A stretch of DNA of 64,000 nt from Brevundimonas naejangsanensis DSM 23858 (GTDB taxonomy: Bacteria > Pseudomonadota > Alphaproteobacteria > Caulobacterales > Caulobacteraceae), in the NCBI RefSeq assembly GCF_000421705.1, contig NZ_ATXN01000002.1:806001-870000 (forward strand). The letters run 5' to 3'. Positions 17,890 to 26,324 of this stretch are shown here, piece after piece (position 1 is the stretch's first letter; each line of letters starts with the position of its first letter). Under the pieces are notes generated by a model. The model was not told the DNA's origin, ran no database searches, and was given only the letters and a program-made list of their open reading frames with translations. The translations under genes were made by a program, and so were the position numbers.

Positions 17890-18804
17890 TCAGATCGCGG
17901 CAACGGTGAAAGTCAGGATGTCGCGATATTCCCCCGCGCGCTTGCCCGCCGTCTCGCCGATGGTCAGGGCCAGCGGATAGTCGTCGAACCGCGGCCCGCG
18001 CGACGCCACCTCCAGACGACCGCCGCCGCCGAGATCCACAGCCTGCCCCCCCAGGCTGAGGGCGTAGGTGACATACCAGCCACTCGTCCCTTGCCGCAGC
18101 TGGCCGCTATTCTGGGAGGTCACGGACACGGCGTAGCCACTGGTGCTCAGCACATAAAGGGTCGTGCGCAGCGAACGGGCGCCCTCCTTCAGTTCGCCCA
18201 GATCGATGGTGGCCATGCCGCCGCTGCGGCGGAACTCGCCCTTCAATCCCATGACAGCGACACGCGGAATCTCGACCGTCAGGGCGATAGGCCTTTCAGC
18301 CAGCGGCTGGCCGTCCTCGGTCTCCAGATTGACGAAGGCGTGTTGCGTATAGCGGCCGGCGGCGACGATTTCGTGAGCGCCTGTCGCGAGCGAGAAGCGC
18401 AGCAGACCACGCTCGCCCGGCGCCAGATCCAGCATCCGTCCGCCCAGGCGGCGCGTGCTCACACCCGCGCGGGGGGTGACGTCCGCCCCCGCCCGTTCCT
18501 CGACCAGGACGTAGTCCAGACGTCTCCCGCCATCCACGCGCGCCAGACCGAAGGCTTCGCCGCGCAGATCGACCCGCGTGCGCGCGGCGCACGGCGCATC
18601 GCCCTGGTTCACCACCGCCAGATCAAAGGTCTGCTGGGCCGCATCCTGATCGAAAGGATCGTAACGAAGCAGCCATTCGTCCGCCGCCGTCTCGATCGCC
18701 AGGCGGCACCCTCCGCCTTGCGAAACCTGGGCGTCGGCCGCGCCCGCGCTCAAGACAAGGGCGGCGGCGGCCGTCATGGCGGACAGGATACCAACACGGG
18801 ACAT
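17890..18804 (-). CDS. Putative pilus tip adhesin or minor pilin, two domains
   Basis: This 304-residue protein starts with a signal peptide (ILSAMTAAAALVLSAGAADA). The N-terminal half (about 25-190) is beta-rich with two cysteines (GGCRLAI and DAPCAAR). The second half (about 200-304) ends in GEYRDILTFTVAAI, the donor-strand-accepting pattern of chaperone-usher pilins. A two-domain subunit encoded last after the usher fits a tip adhesin. The start at 18804 lies 16 bases after the usher stop. Sequence gives no receptor. Assignment rests on architecture and operon position. Confidence 0.75.
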   Translation of the reverse strand: MSRVGILSAMTAAAALVLSAGAADAQVSQGGGCRLAIETAADEWLLRYDPFDQDAAQQTFDLAVVNQGDAPCAARTRVDLRGEAFGLARVDGGRRLDYVLVEERAGADVTPRAGVSTRRLGGRMLDLAPGERGLLRFSLATGAHEIVAAGRYTQHAFVNLETEDGQPLAERPIALTVEIPRVAVMGLKGEFRRSGGMATIDLGELKEGARSLRTTLYVLSTSGYAVSVTSQNSGQLRQGTSGWYVTYALSLGGQAVDLGGGGRLEVASRGPRFDDYPLALTIGETAGKRAGEYRDILTFTVAAI

Positions 18805-18820
18805 TACAGCCTCCTTGGCT

Positions 18821-21334
18821 TCAGTCTTCAGGCACATCGAGGGGAACGCTGACGACGCGCAGATCAAGCAGGCCTTCATTGTCCGCCGGGACCGTGAATT
18901 CAAACTCAGCGGCCGGTTCGGAGAACAGTTCCACCCGATACCTCTTGCCCGGCTCCAGGTTCTGAACGGCGAAGCGCCCCACCGAATTGGTGAAGAAGAG
19001 TTCCGGCGCGATGCCCGCATCGTCCAAAGCGCGAATTCGACCCGACAGAAGGGCGGCCGGCTTGTCGTCCCGTCCCGTCAGGCGGCCGACCGCGCTCACG
19101 AATTTGGCGCCGCCGACCTCGATCGCATAGCCGCTGCGATAGGCCGGATGCACCCGGCGCACCCCCTCGCCGATGTTGTAGCCGATCGGCGGATCGATCA
19201 CGTCATAACGGACCGATTGGTTGGCGTAGGAGGTCAACCGATTGAACACGGCGGCGCCCAGGGGGCCGCTGATCGCGGTGCGACGCCCGTCCTGCAGACT
19301 GTCTCCGGCGATCACATCGCGATCGCCCAGCGAGGCGTGCGGATAGACAAGGGCGAAGCTGTCGCCGATGTTGCGCCCGACGCCGCCCCTGCCGCCAGCC
19401 GTGGCGATCGACGAGCCGATCCGCAGGGTCGAGACCTGGTCGTCCGTGATATTCGAGAAGCTTCGGCCATAGGCCGCGTGCGACAGGCTGGCGTCGAAGC
19501 GGTTGCCCACATAGTCGACCTGGCCGGAGAGCGAGCCTGGCCCGTCGTTGTAGGTCGAGGCCAGGGAATAGCCGACCGACCCGGCTTGACCCGACGACAT
19601 CTGCTGATACCGCACCGATCCGATGTTGCTGGCGGAACTGTATTGCGCCTCCGCCCGACGATCATAGCGGGGCTGCCAGATCAGGGCGAAGGTGACGCCC
19701 ACGCCCCGGCTGTTCCGCTCGCCCAGCAGATTGCCGTAATCCGCCGCCTCGGCGCCCAGGCGCACCGACCACTGCGGGTTCACTCGATAGGTCGATGACA
19801 GGCCGATGCTGTAGGCGTCGTCCACGATGTCGCTGCGCGACACCCGATAGGAGGCGTTGAGGTTGCCGTACCAGTTTTCCGTCAACCGCCGCGAATAACT
19901 GCCGCTGAAGGTCCAGGAGGTGGGATTGGCGAACATTCCGCCGATCGTCGCATAGTCTTCGGACACATAGTCGGCGACGAAGTTCCAGCTACTGTAGGAT
20001 TCGCCTTCGTCGGCGGCGTAATCATAACTCAGCGCATAGGCGTAACCACCGCCCTCCGGGCCGTTGCTGAGCGAGCCATCAACGCCCAGGCGCGCGCCGT
20101 TGCGCAGGATGAGCTGGCTCTGGCCGCTCAGCGTCTGGATGTCTTCGGAAAGCTGCATCCCCAAGCCCACAGCCGGCCGGTTGATGAAGGCCTTTCGCCA
20201 GAAGCCCGAGAAGGCCAGATGGCCATCCTCATAATCCCGCCCGCCGAAGGCGGTCGCGCTCGTCACCCCCAGATAGGCGCCGTATTCATAATCGCCTGGT
20301 TCCAGGTCGATGGCGTCAACATAGGCCCGGTAGGCCAGGCTCTCGACCCGTCCAGACTCGCTCTGGATCTCCAGGCGCACGTCGTTGCTGCCCGTGTCCA
20401 GCGGCAGGCCGGAAATGTCGTACTGTCCGGGGTCGAGTCGGAATTCGCGCTGGAAAACGCCGTTGCGCAGCACGCGAATGGTCGCCGCCTCCTGCAACAA
20501 GAGCTGGCGCCCGCCGGTCAGGACGTTATTGCGGAAGGTGTCGAAGCGAAGGCGCTGGCGCGACACGCCCACGCCGCCCATTTCCACAAAGCCCTGACGC
20601 CCGCGCGTCTCAGGCGTCAGATCGCCCAGATACCATCGCCGGAAAGCTTCCGGCTGGTCATAGACCATGCGGGCGTAACGCCGCGAAACCCGATACTGGC
20701 CGTCGAACAGATCCTCGCTGCCCTGAACATCGGCTTCGAAGACCACATTGCCGAAACGCGCCGCCCCATCCAGAAACAGACTCGGAAGCGGCGTCTCGCT
20801 CTCGGCATGGCGATAACTCATCACCATGTTGGAGTTGAGATAGGCGCTGAAGCTTTCCGGCGCCTCGGCCGGCGCTTCGGCGCGGCCGGTCTCATAGAGG
20901 CTCTCGACCACGCGATTGGCCGGATCGATCCGAACGACCAGCAGAGCCAGTTGGTTTGGATCATATTCCAGCCAGATGCCGGCCTCGGTCAGCCCGCCCG
21001 CCTCGAATGTCGGCTTGCCTTCCAGCGTCCGCGCCAGCGCCGCCTCCGCCTCGGGCGTCAGCAGGGGTTTGACGAAGCGAAGAAAGTCGCCGCTGTCGAC
21101 CAGGAAACGATCGTCCCGCGTCAGCAGAACGGCCACCTCGCCCAGGATGCGGTTGTTGAACTGCAGCGGCGCAGTGATGTTGATGTCCCGACCGTAGGGA
21201 TTGAGCCGCGGCCGATCCTTCGTCGCGACAGCCGGCTGCTCTATATCGCCGACGGGCAATACCTGAGCGACGCTGTTTCCCCCTGGACTGGCGACGAAAA
21301 GGAACGTCGCCAGTCCGACCCCCCCTTTCTTCAT
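18821..21334 (-). CDS. Chaperone-usher pilus outer-membrane usher
   Basis: This 837-residue outer-membrane protein has a signal peptide, an N-terminal periplasmic domain that binds chaperone-subunit complexes, a long beta-barrel (about 150-700) rich in alternating Tyr/Ser/Arg strands, and C-terminal plug-like domains ending near the stop. Segments such as YLGDLTPETRGRQGFVEMGG and LDPGQYDISGLPLDTGSNDV are typical usher sequences, the latter near the plug. Its start overlaps the chaperone stop by four bases (ATGA). It secretes and assembles the pilins encoded upstream. The divergent sequence suggests an archaic or alternate clade rather than the type-1/P pilus clade. Confidence 0.9.
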   Translation of the reverse strand: MKKGGVGLATFLFVASPGGNSVAQVLPVGDIEQPAVATKDRPRLNPYGRDINITAPLQFNNRILGEVAVLLTRDDRFLVDSGDFLRFVKPLLTPEAEAALARTLEGKPTFEAGGLTEAGIWLEYDPNQLALLVVRIDPANRVVESLYETGRAEAPAEAPESFSAYLNSNMVMSYRHAESETPLPSLFLDGAARFGNVVFEADVQGSEDLFDGQYRVSRRYARMVYDQPEAFRRWYLGDLTPETRGRQGFVEMGGVGVSRQRLRFDTFRNNVLTGGRQLLLQEAATIRVLRNGVFQREFRLDPGQYDISGLPLDTGSNDVRLEIQSESGRVESLAYRAYVDAIDLEPGDYEYGAYLGVTSATAFGGRDYEDGHLAFSGFWRKAFINRPAVGLGMQLSEDIQTLSGQSQLILRNGARLGVDGSLSNGPEGGGYAYALSYDYAADEGESYSSWNFVADYVSEDYATIGGMFANPTSWTFSGSYSRRLTENWYGNLNASYRVSRSDIVDDAYSIGLSSTYRVNPQWSVRLGAEAADYGNLLGERNSRGVGVTFALIWQPRYDRRAEAQYSSASNIGSVRYQQMSSGQAGSVGYSLASTYNDGPGSLSGQVDYVGNRFDASLSHAAYGRSFSNITDDQVSTLRIGSSIATAGGRGGVGRNIGDSFALVYPHASLGDRDVIAGDSLQDGRRTAISGPLGAAVFNRLTSYANQSVRYDVIDPPIGYNIGEGVRRVHPAYRSGYAIEVGGAKFVSAVGRLTGRDDKPAALLSGRIRALDDAGIAPELFFTNSVGRFAVQNLEPGKRYRVELFSEPAAEFEFTVPADNEGLLDLRVVSVPLDVPED

Positions 21335-22203
21335 CGCGCGAACCTGATGGTGACGGGTTTGGCGGGGTCCAGTGGCACGGAGGTCGGGACCATGAAGGTG
21401 CGCTGGCCGCCGGCGGCCGCGACATAGCCGACGCCGATCAGGCGTGAAATCTCGCCGCCGTCATAGCGATGGCTGAAGGGCTGACCGTCCAGGCCCGTGC
21501 CTTCCATGATCCAGGTCGCGCCGCTCATCAGAGCGTAGCGTTTGCCGCGATTGTTCACCACGACCCGCACGCCCGGCTGCTCCGCCGGGGTTGCGCTTTC
21601 CGTCGGAGCGGTCGCCGGTTCCGCGCCCTCAGGCGCCTGCGGGACATCCAGATCGGGCTCCGGCGCGGGAATGACGATCGGCTCGGCCGAGACGACATGG
21701 ACATCGGGTTCAGCGCCGGGAGGCGCCACCACCAGCAACGCCTTCATGGTGTAGAGTACCGTGACGGCCAGGCTGGGCGTGTCCGCCTCGCCTGCCTCGA
21801 CGTCCGTGGACACGGGGAGTTGGCGCACTGTCAGATAATAGGCGCGCGAGGTGTCGATGTTCGGCTCGCCCACCCATTGGACCCGCACCACCTGGCGGCC
21901 GCCCACCGGGACCAGTCCCTGCGGCGGAAACACCAGGAAATCCTCGTCAGCGGGGGTCTCCACCAGGGAGCCGTCGTCCATGAAGTCGATACGGGTGATC
22001 GTCGCCTCGAACGGCATGGCAGCCGATCCAGCGTTGCCCACCTCGATACGGGCGACCGAGCCGGCGCCCGAAGTCGTCAGTTCCGCCACCATGGGCGATA
22101 CGCGCATCGCCCAGGCGACGGGCGTCAGAACGAGAGCCGCCACAAAAACAAGGGCCGCAGCCTTCCAGCGCGCGCCAAAACGTAACGCCTTCATTATGGA
22201 CAT
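21331..22203 (-). CDS. Periplasmic pilus chaperone with Pro/Ala/Glu-rich insertion
   Basis: This 290-residue PapD-like chaperone has a signal peptide followed by the first Ig domain (MRVSPMVAELTTSG, then RIEVGNAGS). The segment VETPADEDFLVFPPQGLVPVGGRQVVRVQW holds the conserved P-P and R-V-W pattern. Domain 2 has a long low-complexity insert (about PAPEPDLDVPQAPEGAE and following 25 residues) before the strands GVRVVVNNRGKRYALMSG. It donates a strand to pilins and hands them to the usher, which overlaps it by ATGA. The start is either ATG 22203 (GGAAGGGG just upstream) or 22194. The insert makes it about 40 residues longer than usual. Confidence 0.9.
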   Translation of the reverse strand: MSIMKALRFGARWKAAALVFVAALVLTPVAWAMRVSPMVAELTTSGAGSVARIEVGNAGSAAMPFEATITRIDFMDDGSLVETPADEDFLVFPPQGLVPVGGRQVVRVQWVGEPNIDTSRAYYLTVRQLPVSTDVEAGEADTPSLAVTVLYTMKALLVVAPPGAEPDVHVVSAEPIVIPAPEPDLDVPQAPEGAEPATAPTESATPAEQPGVRVVVNNRGKRYALMSGATWIMEGTGLDGQPFSHRYDGGEISRLIGVGYVAAAGGQRTFMVPTSVPLDPAKPVTIRFAR

Positions 22204-22315
22204 GCCCCTTCCGCTTCCCACACCAAGATACTCGAAACATTTTAACGAAAGCCTTGGCGGCGGCGTCCAAGGCCCGCGCCCGCTCCGAGGCTGAATTCGA
22301 AGCTGAAACCAGAAC

Positions 22316-22337
22316 GGGGGGAGTTCGCACTCCCCCC
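22316..22337 (-). terminator. Strong hairpin between pilin and chaperone genes
   Basis: A perfect 9-bp stem (GGGGGGAGT/ACTCCCCCC) has a GCGA loop when read on the transcribed minus strand. It lies 24 bases after the pilin stop. No T-run follows on the minus strand, so it may act as a partial terminator or as an mRNA 3'-end stabiliser that lets pilin exceed chaperone and usher. Confidence 0.65.
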
Positions 22338-22360
22338 GCGCCGATCTACTCAGAGACGGC

Positions 22361-23005
22361 TTAGATGACGGCGAGCGTCAGCGTCAGCGTGTCCTGATAG
22401 GCGCCGGCGACCACGGCCTTAGCCGGGGCCGGGATGTTGACCGTCACGGTCAGGTTCGAGCGCCAGGCGCCGTGCGTCGCAACGCCCGCAACGCCGGTGT
22501 TGGAGTTCGAGGCCACGTGATAGCCGGTCGTACCCGGACCGACGTCCGTCTGGCCGCCGGCCGTGTAGTAGGCGTGGGCGCTGTACGGCAGGTTGGCTTG
22601 GAAGACGTTGTCGTCGTAGCCGCCCGCAGCGTTGTTCTTCAGACCATCGACGCCGCCCGTCTTGGTCAGGGTGACCGTGTTGGCGGTGTTGCAGCCAGCC
22701 AGGTTGGTGCGGACTTCGCCCCAGGTGTGGCCGGCGATGCGGAAGGCGTTCTCAACGCCGGCGCTGCCGTCGGCGTAGATGCCGATTTCACCGAAATCCA
22801 GGCTGTTGGTGTCAGCGATGCCCAGGACGCAATCCTTGGCCACCGAAGCCGTGACCGAGAAGGAGGCGCCGGCGTTGCCGACATCGCCGACGTTGGTCGG
22901 CTTGCCTGCGATCAGCGACTGGGTCGAGACGGCGGTTTGAGCCGAGGCGGTGCCGGCGGTCAGAGCGACGGCGGCGACGCCCGCGATAAGGGAAGCGATC
23001 TTCAT
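22361..23005 (-). CDS. Spore coat U/CsuA-like major pilin
   Basis: This 214-residue secreted protein has a signal peptide ending TAGTASA. The mature part shows the SCPU-type pilin pattern: ASFSVTASVAKDCVLGIADT, LDFGEIGIYADGS, a second Cys in NLAGCNTAN, and a terminal strand YQDTLTLTLAVI. Small Ala/Gly/Thr-rich composition fits an abundant polymer-forming subunit. It precedes chaperone, usher and adhesin-like genes on the same strand, and its 5' side is the very AT-rich region 23080-23227. Probably the main shaft subunit; archaic-clade assignment is from recall of the family. Confidence 0.85.
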   Translation of the reverse strand: MKIASLIAGVAAVALTAGTASAQTAVSTQSLIAGKPTNVGDVGNAGASFSVTASVAKDCVLGIADTNSLDFGEIGIYADGSAGVENAFRIAGHTWGEVRTNLAGCNTANTVTLTKTGGVDGLKNNAAGGYDDNVFQANLPYSAHAYYTAGGQTDVGPGTTGYHVASNSNTGVAGVATHGAWRSNLTVTVNIPAPAKAVVAGAYQDTLTLTLAVI

Positions 23006-23047
23006 TGGAAGTCTCCAAACGGTTTCAAGAGTGATTACTCAAAGAAC

Positions 23048-23066
23048 AGAGCAATACCTCTGCTCT
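23048..23066. promoter_or_regulatory. Inverted repeat in pilin leader
   Basis: AGAGCA (23048-23053) and TGCTCT (23061-23066) form a perfect 6-bp inverted repeat with a 7-base spacer, 43 bases upstream of the pilin start, where it would sit in the mRNA leader or at an operator. A TTGACT hexamer lies a little further upstream on the minus strand, but I cannot define a convincing promoter. Confidence 0.3.
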
Positions 23067-23100
23067 AGAACGTCGTTATGACATGAAGAAGTCAATAGTC

Positions 23101-23220
23101 AATAAGTTTTTTACAATAAATTTACGATCAATACTAAAATTTGCGAAGGAATTGCAATATTAGGACTAAATATTAGCCGTATAGAAAAGATATATTGTTT
23201 CTATATAGAAGTAATATGAG
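23101..23220. promoter_or_regulatory. Very AT-rich control region of the pilus operon
   Basis: I count 28 G+C in these 120 bases (23 percent), against a genome that is roughly two-thirds G+C. It lies between the first pilin-like gene and the major pilin, on the pilin 5' side. It contains the palindrome CTATATAG at 23201-23208 and the inverted repeat TATAGAAA/TTTCTATA. The composition suits a regulator-controlled or nucleoid-protein-silenced promoter. No ORF of note is present. Confidence 0.6.
23180..23205. promoter_or_regulatory. TATAGAAA-N10-TTTCTATA inverted repeat
   Basis: Perfect 8-bp arms at 23180-23187 and 23198-23205 are separated by 10 bases inside the AT-rich region, so arm centres are 18 bp apart, under two helical turns. 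This fits an operator for a dimeric regulator. The regulator is not identifiable here. Confidence 0.4.
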
Positions 23221-23227
23221 TTAATTG

Positions 23228-23842
23228 CTAAACTCTCGGACTTATCGTCATGGTCAGGGTTTCTCTATACCGGCCAGCCAGCAGGCCAGCGCCCGAAGGC
23301 GCTCGAGTTCGAAGCTCCAACCACCCCCGCCCGGAAGCGATGCCGTCGCCGCTGCTCAGCACAGCGTGCGCCATCATGTCCGGCGAAAAAAACCGTCCTT
23401 CGACAACGACCTCGCGTTCGGGATGGCGGGTCGGCACCGTCACCTTGAGGTCATAGGGAAGCATGCCCGCGAACGGCCCCTCTCCTTGGGGCTGGCTGGC
23501 GTGAGCCAGACCGCCTCGCGCCGAAGAGACATTGATGTCGAACGGCACGTTGCAATCCAGACCGAACCCTGCAGCCGCCACCAGACCGCCCCTCAGTTCG
23601 CCCAGGTCGATGCTCTCGCCGCCCTGAATCTCGCACCGCTGGACGATGCGGCCCTTGAGGGCGACCTCCAGTTGCGCGCCGATGTCTACAATGTTGCCCG
23701 CGCTCATCGGTTCGGCTTCGGCCGAGGACGCAACCGCCACGACCATAGCGCCGGCCGCCGCAAGCACCGTGGCCCGCCGTGGCGCGCGCGCACGCCCTGA
23801 TGTCGTCAAGAACCCGCCCACCTGATCGCTCCCCAGCCGCAT
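23228..23842 (-). CDS. Pilin-like secreted protein, first gene of the pilus locus
   Basis: This 204-residue protein has a long N-terminal basic segment, then a signal-like stretch (ATVLAAAGAMVVAVASSAEA). The mature part has two Cys (VQRCEIQGG and GLDCNVPFDI), the segment ESIDLGELRGG as in pilins, and a last strand YRETLTMTISPRV. ATG 23842 is chosen; a longer frame to 23953 exists but adds atypical residues. It lies upstream of the pilin gene across the AT-rich region, so it may be transcribed separately. Probably a minor pilin. Confidence 0.75.
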   Translation of the reverse strand: MRLGSDQVGGFLTTSGRARAPRRATVLAAAGAMVVAVASSAEAEPMSAGNIVDIGAQLEVALKGRIVQRCEIQGGESIDLGELRGGLVAAAGFGLDCNVPFDINVSSARGGLAHASQPQGEGPFAGMLPYDLKVTVPTRHPEREVVVEGRFFSPDMMAHAVLSSGDGIASGRGWLELRTRAPSGAGLLAGRYRETLTMTISPRV

Positions 23843-24047
23843 TGAGCGGCGCCCTCTCCCACCGAAAGAGCTTCTGCGGTCAACGTTCCAAGAGCCATGC
23901 CATCCCATTTTGGGACATCTTGCGCGCAGGAGGCGAAAAACACCCCTCGGCAAAAGGTTAAAGAAACGTAAACACCAACAGCGTCTTTAAGGCGGCGCTT
24001 GCGATCAGGCAAGAAATTGTTTCATTTTGGGATTGCGGCGATCCCTT

Positions 24048-26222
24048 TCAGCCCGCCTTAGCCTTCCGGCGCCAGTGAGTCAGCAGGTGCTCGGTATAGC
24101 CATTCGGCTGTTCCCTGCCCTTGAACACCAGATCACACGCCGCCTGCCACGCCGGGCCGTCATAGGCAGGAGCGAGCGGGCGATAGGCTGGGTCGCCCGC
24201 ATTCTGGCGATCCACCACCACGGCCATGCGCTTCAGCGCCTCTAAGACCTCGTCCTCGGTCGTGACGCCATGGCGCAGCCAGTTGGCCAGATGCTGGCTG
24301 GAGATGCGCAGAGTCGCCCGGTCCTCCATCAGGCCCACGTCGTGGATGTCCGGCACCTTGGAGCAGCCGACGCCCTGATCCACCCAACGCACGACGTAGC
24401 CGAGGATGCCCTGGGCGTTGTTGTCCAGCTCCTGCCGGATTTCATCACCGCCCGGCGTTCCGGTCGCGAACGGTGGCGTCAGCAGCGGCGTCAGTCCGGT
24501 CGGTGCGCGCGTCGCGATCTCGGCCTGACGCGACCAGACGTCGACCTCGTGATAGTGCAGGGCGTGAAGGGTCGCCGCCGTCGGCGAGGGAACCCACGCC
24601 GTCGAGGCGCCTGCGCGCGGATGGCCCGCCTTGGCCGCCAGCATGTCGCCCATGCGGTCCGGCGCGGCCCACATCCCCTTGCCGATCTGCGCCCGCCCCG
24701 ACAGACCCGCCTTCAGGCCGATGTCGACGTTGCGGTCCTCATAGGCCTTGATCCAGCCGGTCTCGCGCACCGCCTCCTTGCGGACGACGGGGCCGCCTTC
24801 CATCACCGTGTGGATCTCGTCGCCCGTGCGATCCAGGAAGCCGGTGTTGATGAAGACCACCCTGCCCTTCGCCGCCGCGATGCAGTTCATCAGGTTGACG
24901 CTGGTGCGACGCTCCTCGTCCATGATGCCCATCTTCAGCGTCAGGGCGGGCAGGCCCAGCATGGTCTCGACCGCGCCGAACAGGTCGTCGGTGAAGGCTA
25001 CCTCGTCCGAACCGTGCATCTTGGGCCGCACCACATAGACCGATCCCGCTGGGCTGTTACGCGCCTCGGCCGGGCGGCGCAGGTCGTGCAGGCCGATCAG
25101 GCCGGTCATGGCGATATCCAGCAGATGCTCGGGCGTCTCGCGCCCGTGGGCGTCCAGCACGGCGTCGGTCGTCAGGTGCAGACCGACATTGCGCACCAGC
25201 ATCAGGCTGCGCCCCTTCAGCGCCAGCTTCGATCCGTCCGGCGCCGTATAGAGGCGGTCCGGGTTCAGGCGCCGCTCGACCGTGCGGCCGTCTTTCTGGA
25301 AATCGGCCTGAAGATCGCCGCGCATCAGGCCCAGCCAGTTGGCGTAGACAAGCCGCTTGTCCGCCGCATCGACGGCGGCGACGCTGTCCTCGGCGTCTGC
25401 GATGGCCGACAGGGCCGCCTCGACCACAACATCGGCGACGCCCGCCGGGTCGTCACGGCCGATGGGGTGCGCGCGGTCGATGACGATCTCCAGATGCAAG
25501 CCGTTGTGGCGCAGCAGGACGCCCGACGGCGCATCGGCCTTGCCGGAATGGCCCGCGAACACATCCGCGCCCGCCAACCCCGTCTCCAACCCGCCGTCCA
25601 GCGTCACGATCAACCGGCCGTGCTCGACCCGATAGGCCGTCGCCTGAGCGTGCGATCCGGTCGCCAGCGGCGCCGCCTGATCCAGAAAGGCGCGGGCGCG
25701 GGCGATGACGCGCGCGCCGCGCTCGACGTCATAGCCGCCCGCCTTCGGCGCCTCGCCCAGCGCATCGGTGCCGTAAAGCGCGTCGTACAGGCTGCCCCAG
25801 CGCGCATTGGCCGCGTTCAGCAGATAGCGGGCGTTGGTCAGCGGCACGACCAACTGCGGCCCGGCCATGGAGGCGATCTCGGGATCGACGTTCGCCGTCT
25901 CGGCCTGCACGCCGTCGCGCTCTGGCTCGATATATCCGATCTCGCGCAAGTAAGCCTGATAGGCCGCCTGATCCGGCTGGCCCGGATAGGCGCGGTGCCA
26001 GTCGTCCAGCCTGTGCTGAAGCTGGTCGCGGCGCTCCAGCAGGTCGCGGTTGCGGCGGCCGAAGCGGGCCAGCAGCCCCTCGACCCCGGCCCAGAAGGCG
26101 GCGGCGCTCACACCCGTATCCGGCGACGCCTGATCGCGCACGAAGGCGTCCAGTTCGGCGGCGACCTTCAGGCTGCCGTGGCGGGCATAGGCGTCGGCGG
26201 GGGTCTTGGGGGCGTCGAACAT
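24048..26222 (-). CDS. glcB: Malate synthase G
   Basis: This 724-residue monomeric malate synthase condenses glyoxylate with acetyl-CoA to malate. The catalytic Arg lies in YVVRPKMHG. The acidic metal and base residues lie in the GIMDEERRT and [13 protein letters not shown] segments, and GVGCSKVPD carries the conserved Cys. The length is that of isoform G (about 720-730), far longer than isoform A. A LysR regulator diverges from it, with an inverted repeat between. No isocitrate lyase is in the window, so it may serve glycolate/glyoxylate use or a glyoxylate bypass encoded elsewhere. Confidence 0.97.
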   Translation of the reverse strand: MFDAPKTPADAYARHGSLKVAAELDAFVRDQASPDTGVSAAAFWAGVEGLLARFGRRNRDLLERRDQLQHRLDDWHRAYPGQPDQAAYQAYLREIGYIEPERDGVQAETANVDPEIASMAGPQLVVPLTNARYLLNAANARWGSLYDALYGTDALGEAPKAGGYDVERGARVIARARAFLDQAAPLATGSHAQATAYRVEHGRLIVTLDGGLETGLAGADVFAGHSGKADAPSGVLLRHNGLHLEIVIDRAHPIGRDDPAGVADVVVEAALSAIADAEDSVAAVDAADKRLVYANWLGLMRGDLQADFQKDGRTVERRLNPDRLYTAPDGSKLALKGRSLMLVRNVGLHLTTDAVLDAHGRETPEHLLDIAMTGLIGLHDLRRPAEARNSPAGSVYVVRPKMHGSDEVAFTDDLFGAVETMLGLPALTLKMGIMDEERRTSVNLMNCIAAAKGRVVFINTGFLDRTGDEIHTVMEGGPVVRKEAVRETGWIKAYEDRNVDIGLKAGLSGRAQIGKGMWAAPDRMGDMLAAKAGHPRAGASTAWVPSPTAATLHALHYHEVDVWSRQAEIATRAPTGLTPLLTPPFATGTPGGDEIRQELDNNAQGILGYVVRWVDQGVGCSKVPDIHDVGLMEDRATLRISSQHLANWLRHGVTTEDEVLEALKRMAVVVDRQNAGDPAYRPLAPAYDGPAWQAACDLVFKGREQPNGYTEHLLTHWRRKAKAG

Positions 26223-26294
26223 GGCAGTCTCCTTCAGCCTGAAGACTACGCCCTAATGGCCGCCGCTATCCACGGCGAAGAAAGCTGCTTATCT

Positions 26295-26309
26295 TTGCAA
26301 AATCTGCAA
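26295..26309. promoter_or_regulatory. LysR-type T-N11-A operator candidate
   Basis: TTGCA-AAATC-TGCAA is a perfect 5-bp inverted repeat of the T-N11-A form bound by LysR regulators. It sits 15 bases upstream of the lysR-type start at 26325 and 72 bases upstream of glcB. It could serve autoregulation and glcB control. Confidence 0.55.
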
Positions 26310-26324
26310 TGATGAGAGCCCGCC

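Noticed and set aside
23903..24032. Repeated CATTTTGGGA sites upstream of the first pilin-like gene
   Set aside because: Only two copies 117 bases apart, one in a small palindrome TCCCA/TGGGA; too weak to call an operator.
24270..26312. Open frame opposite malate synthase G
   Set aside because: No recognisable domain; the malate synthase on the other strand is certain.
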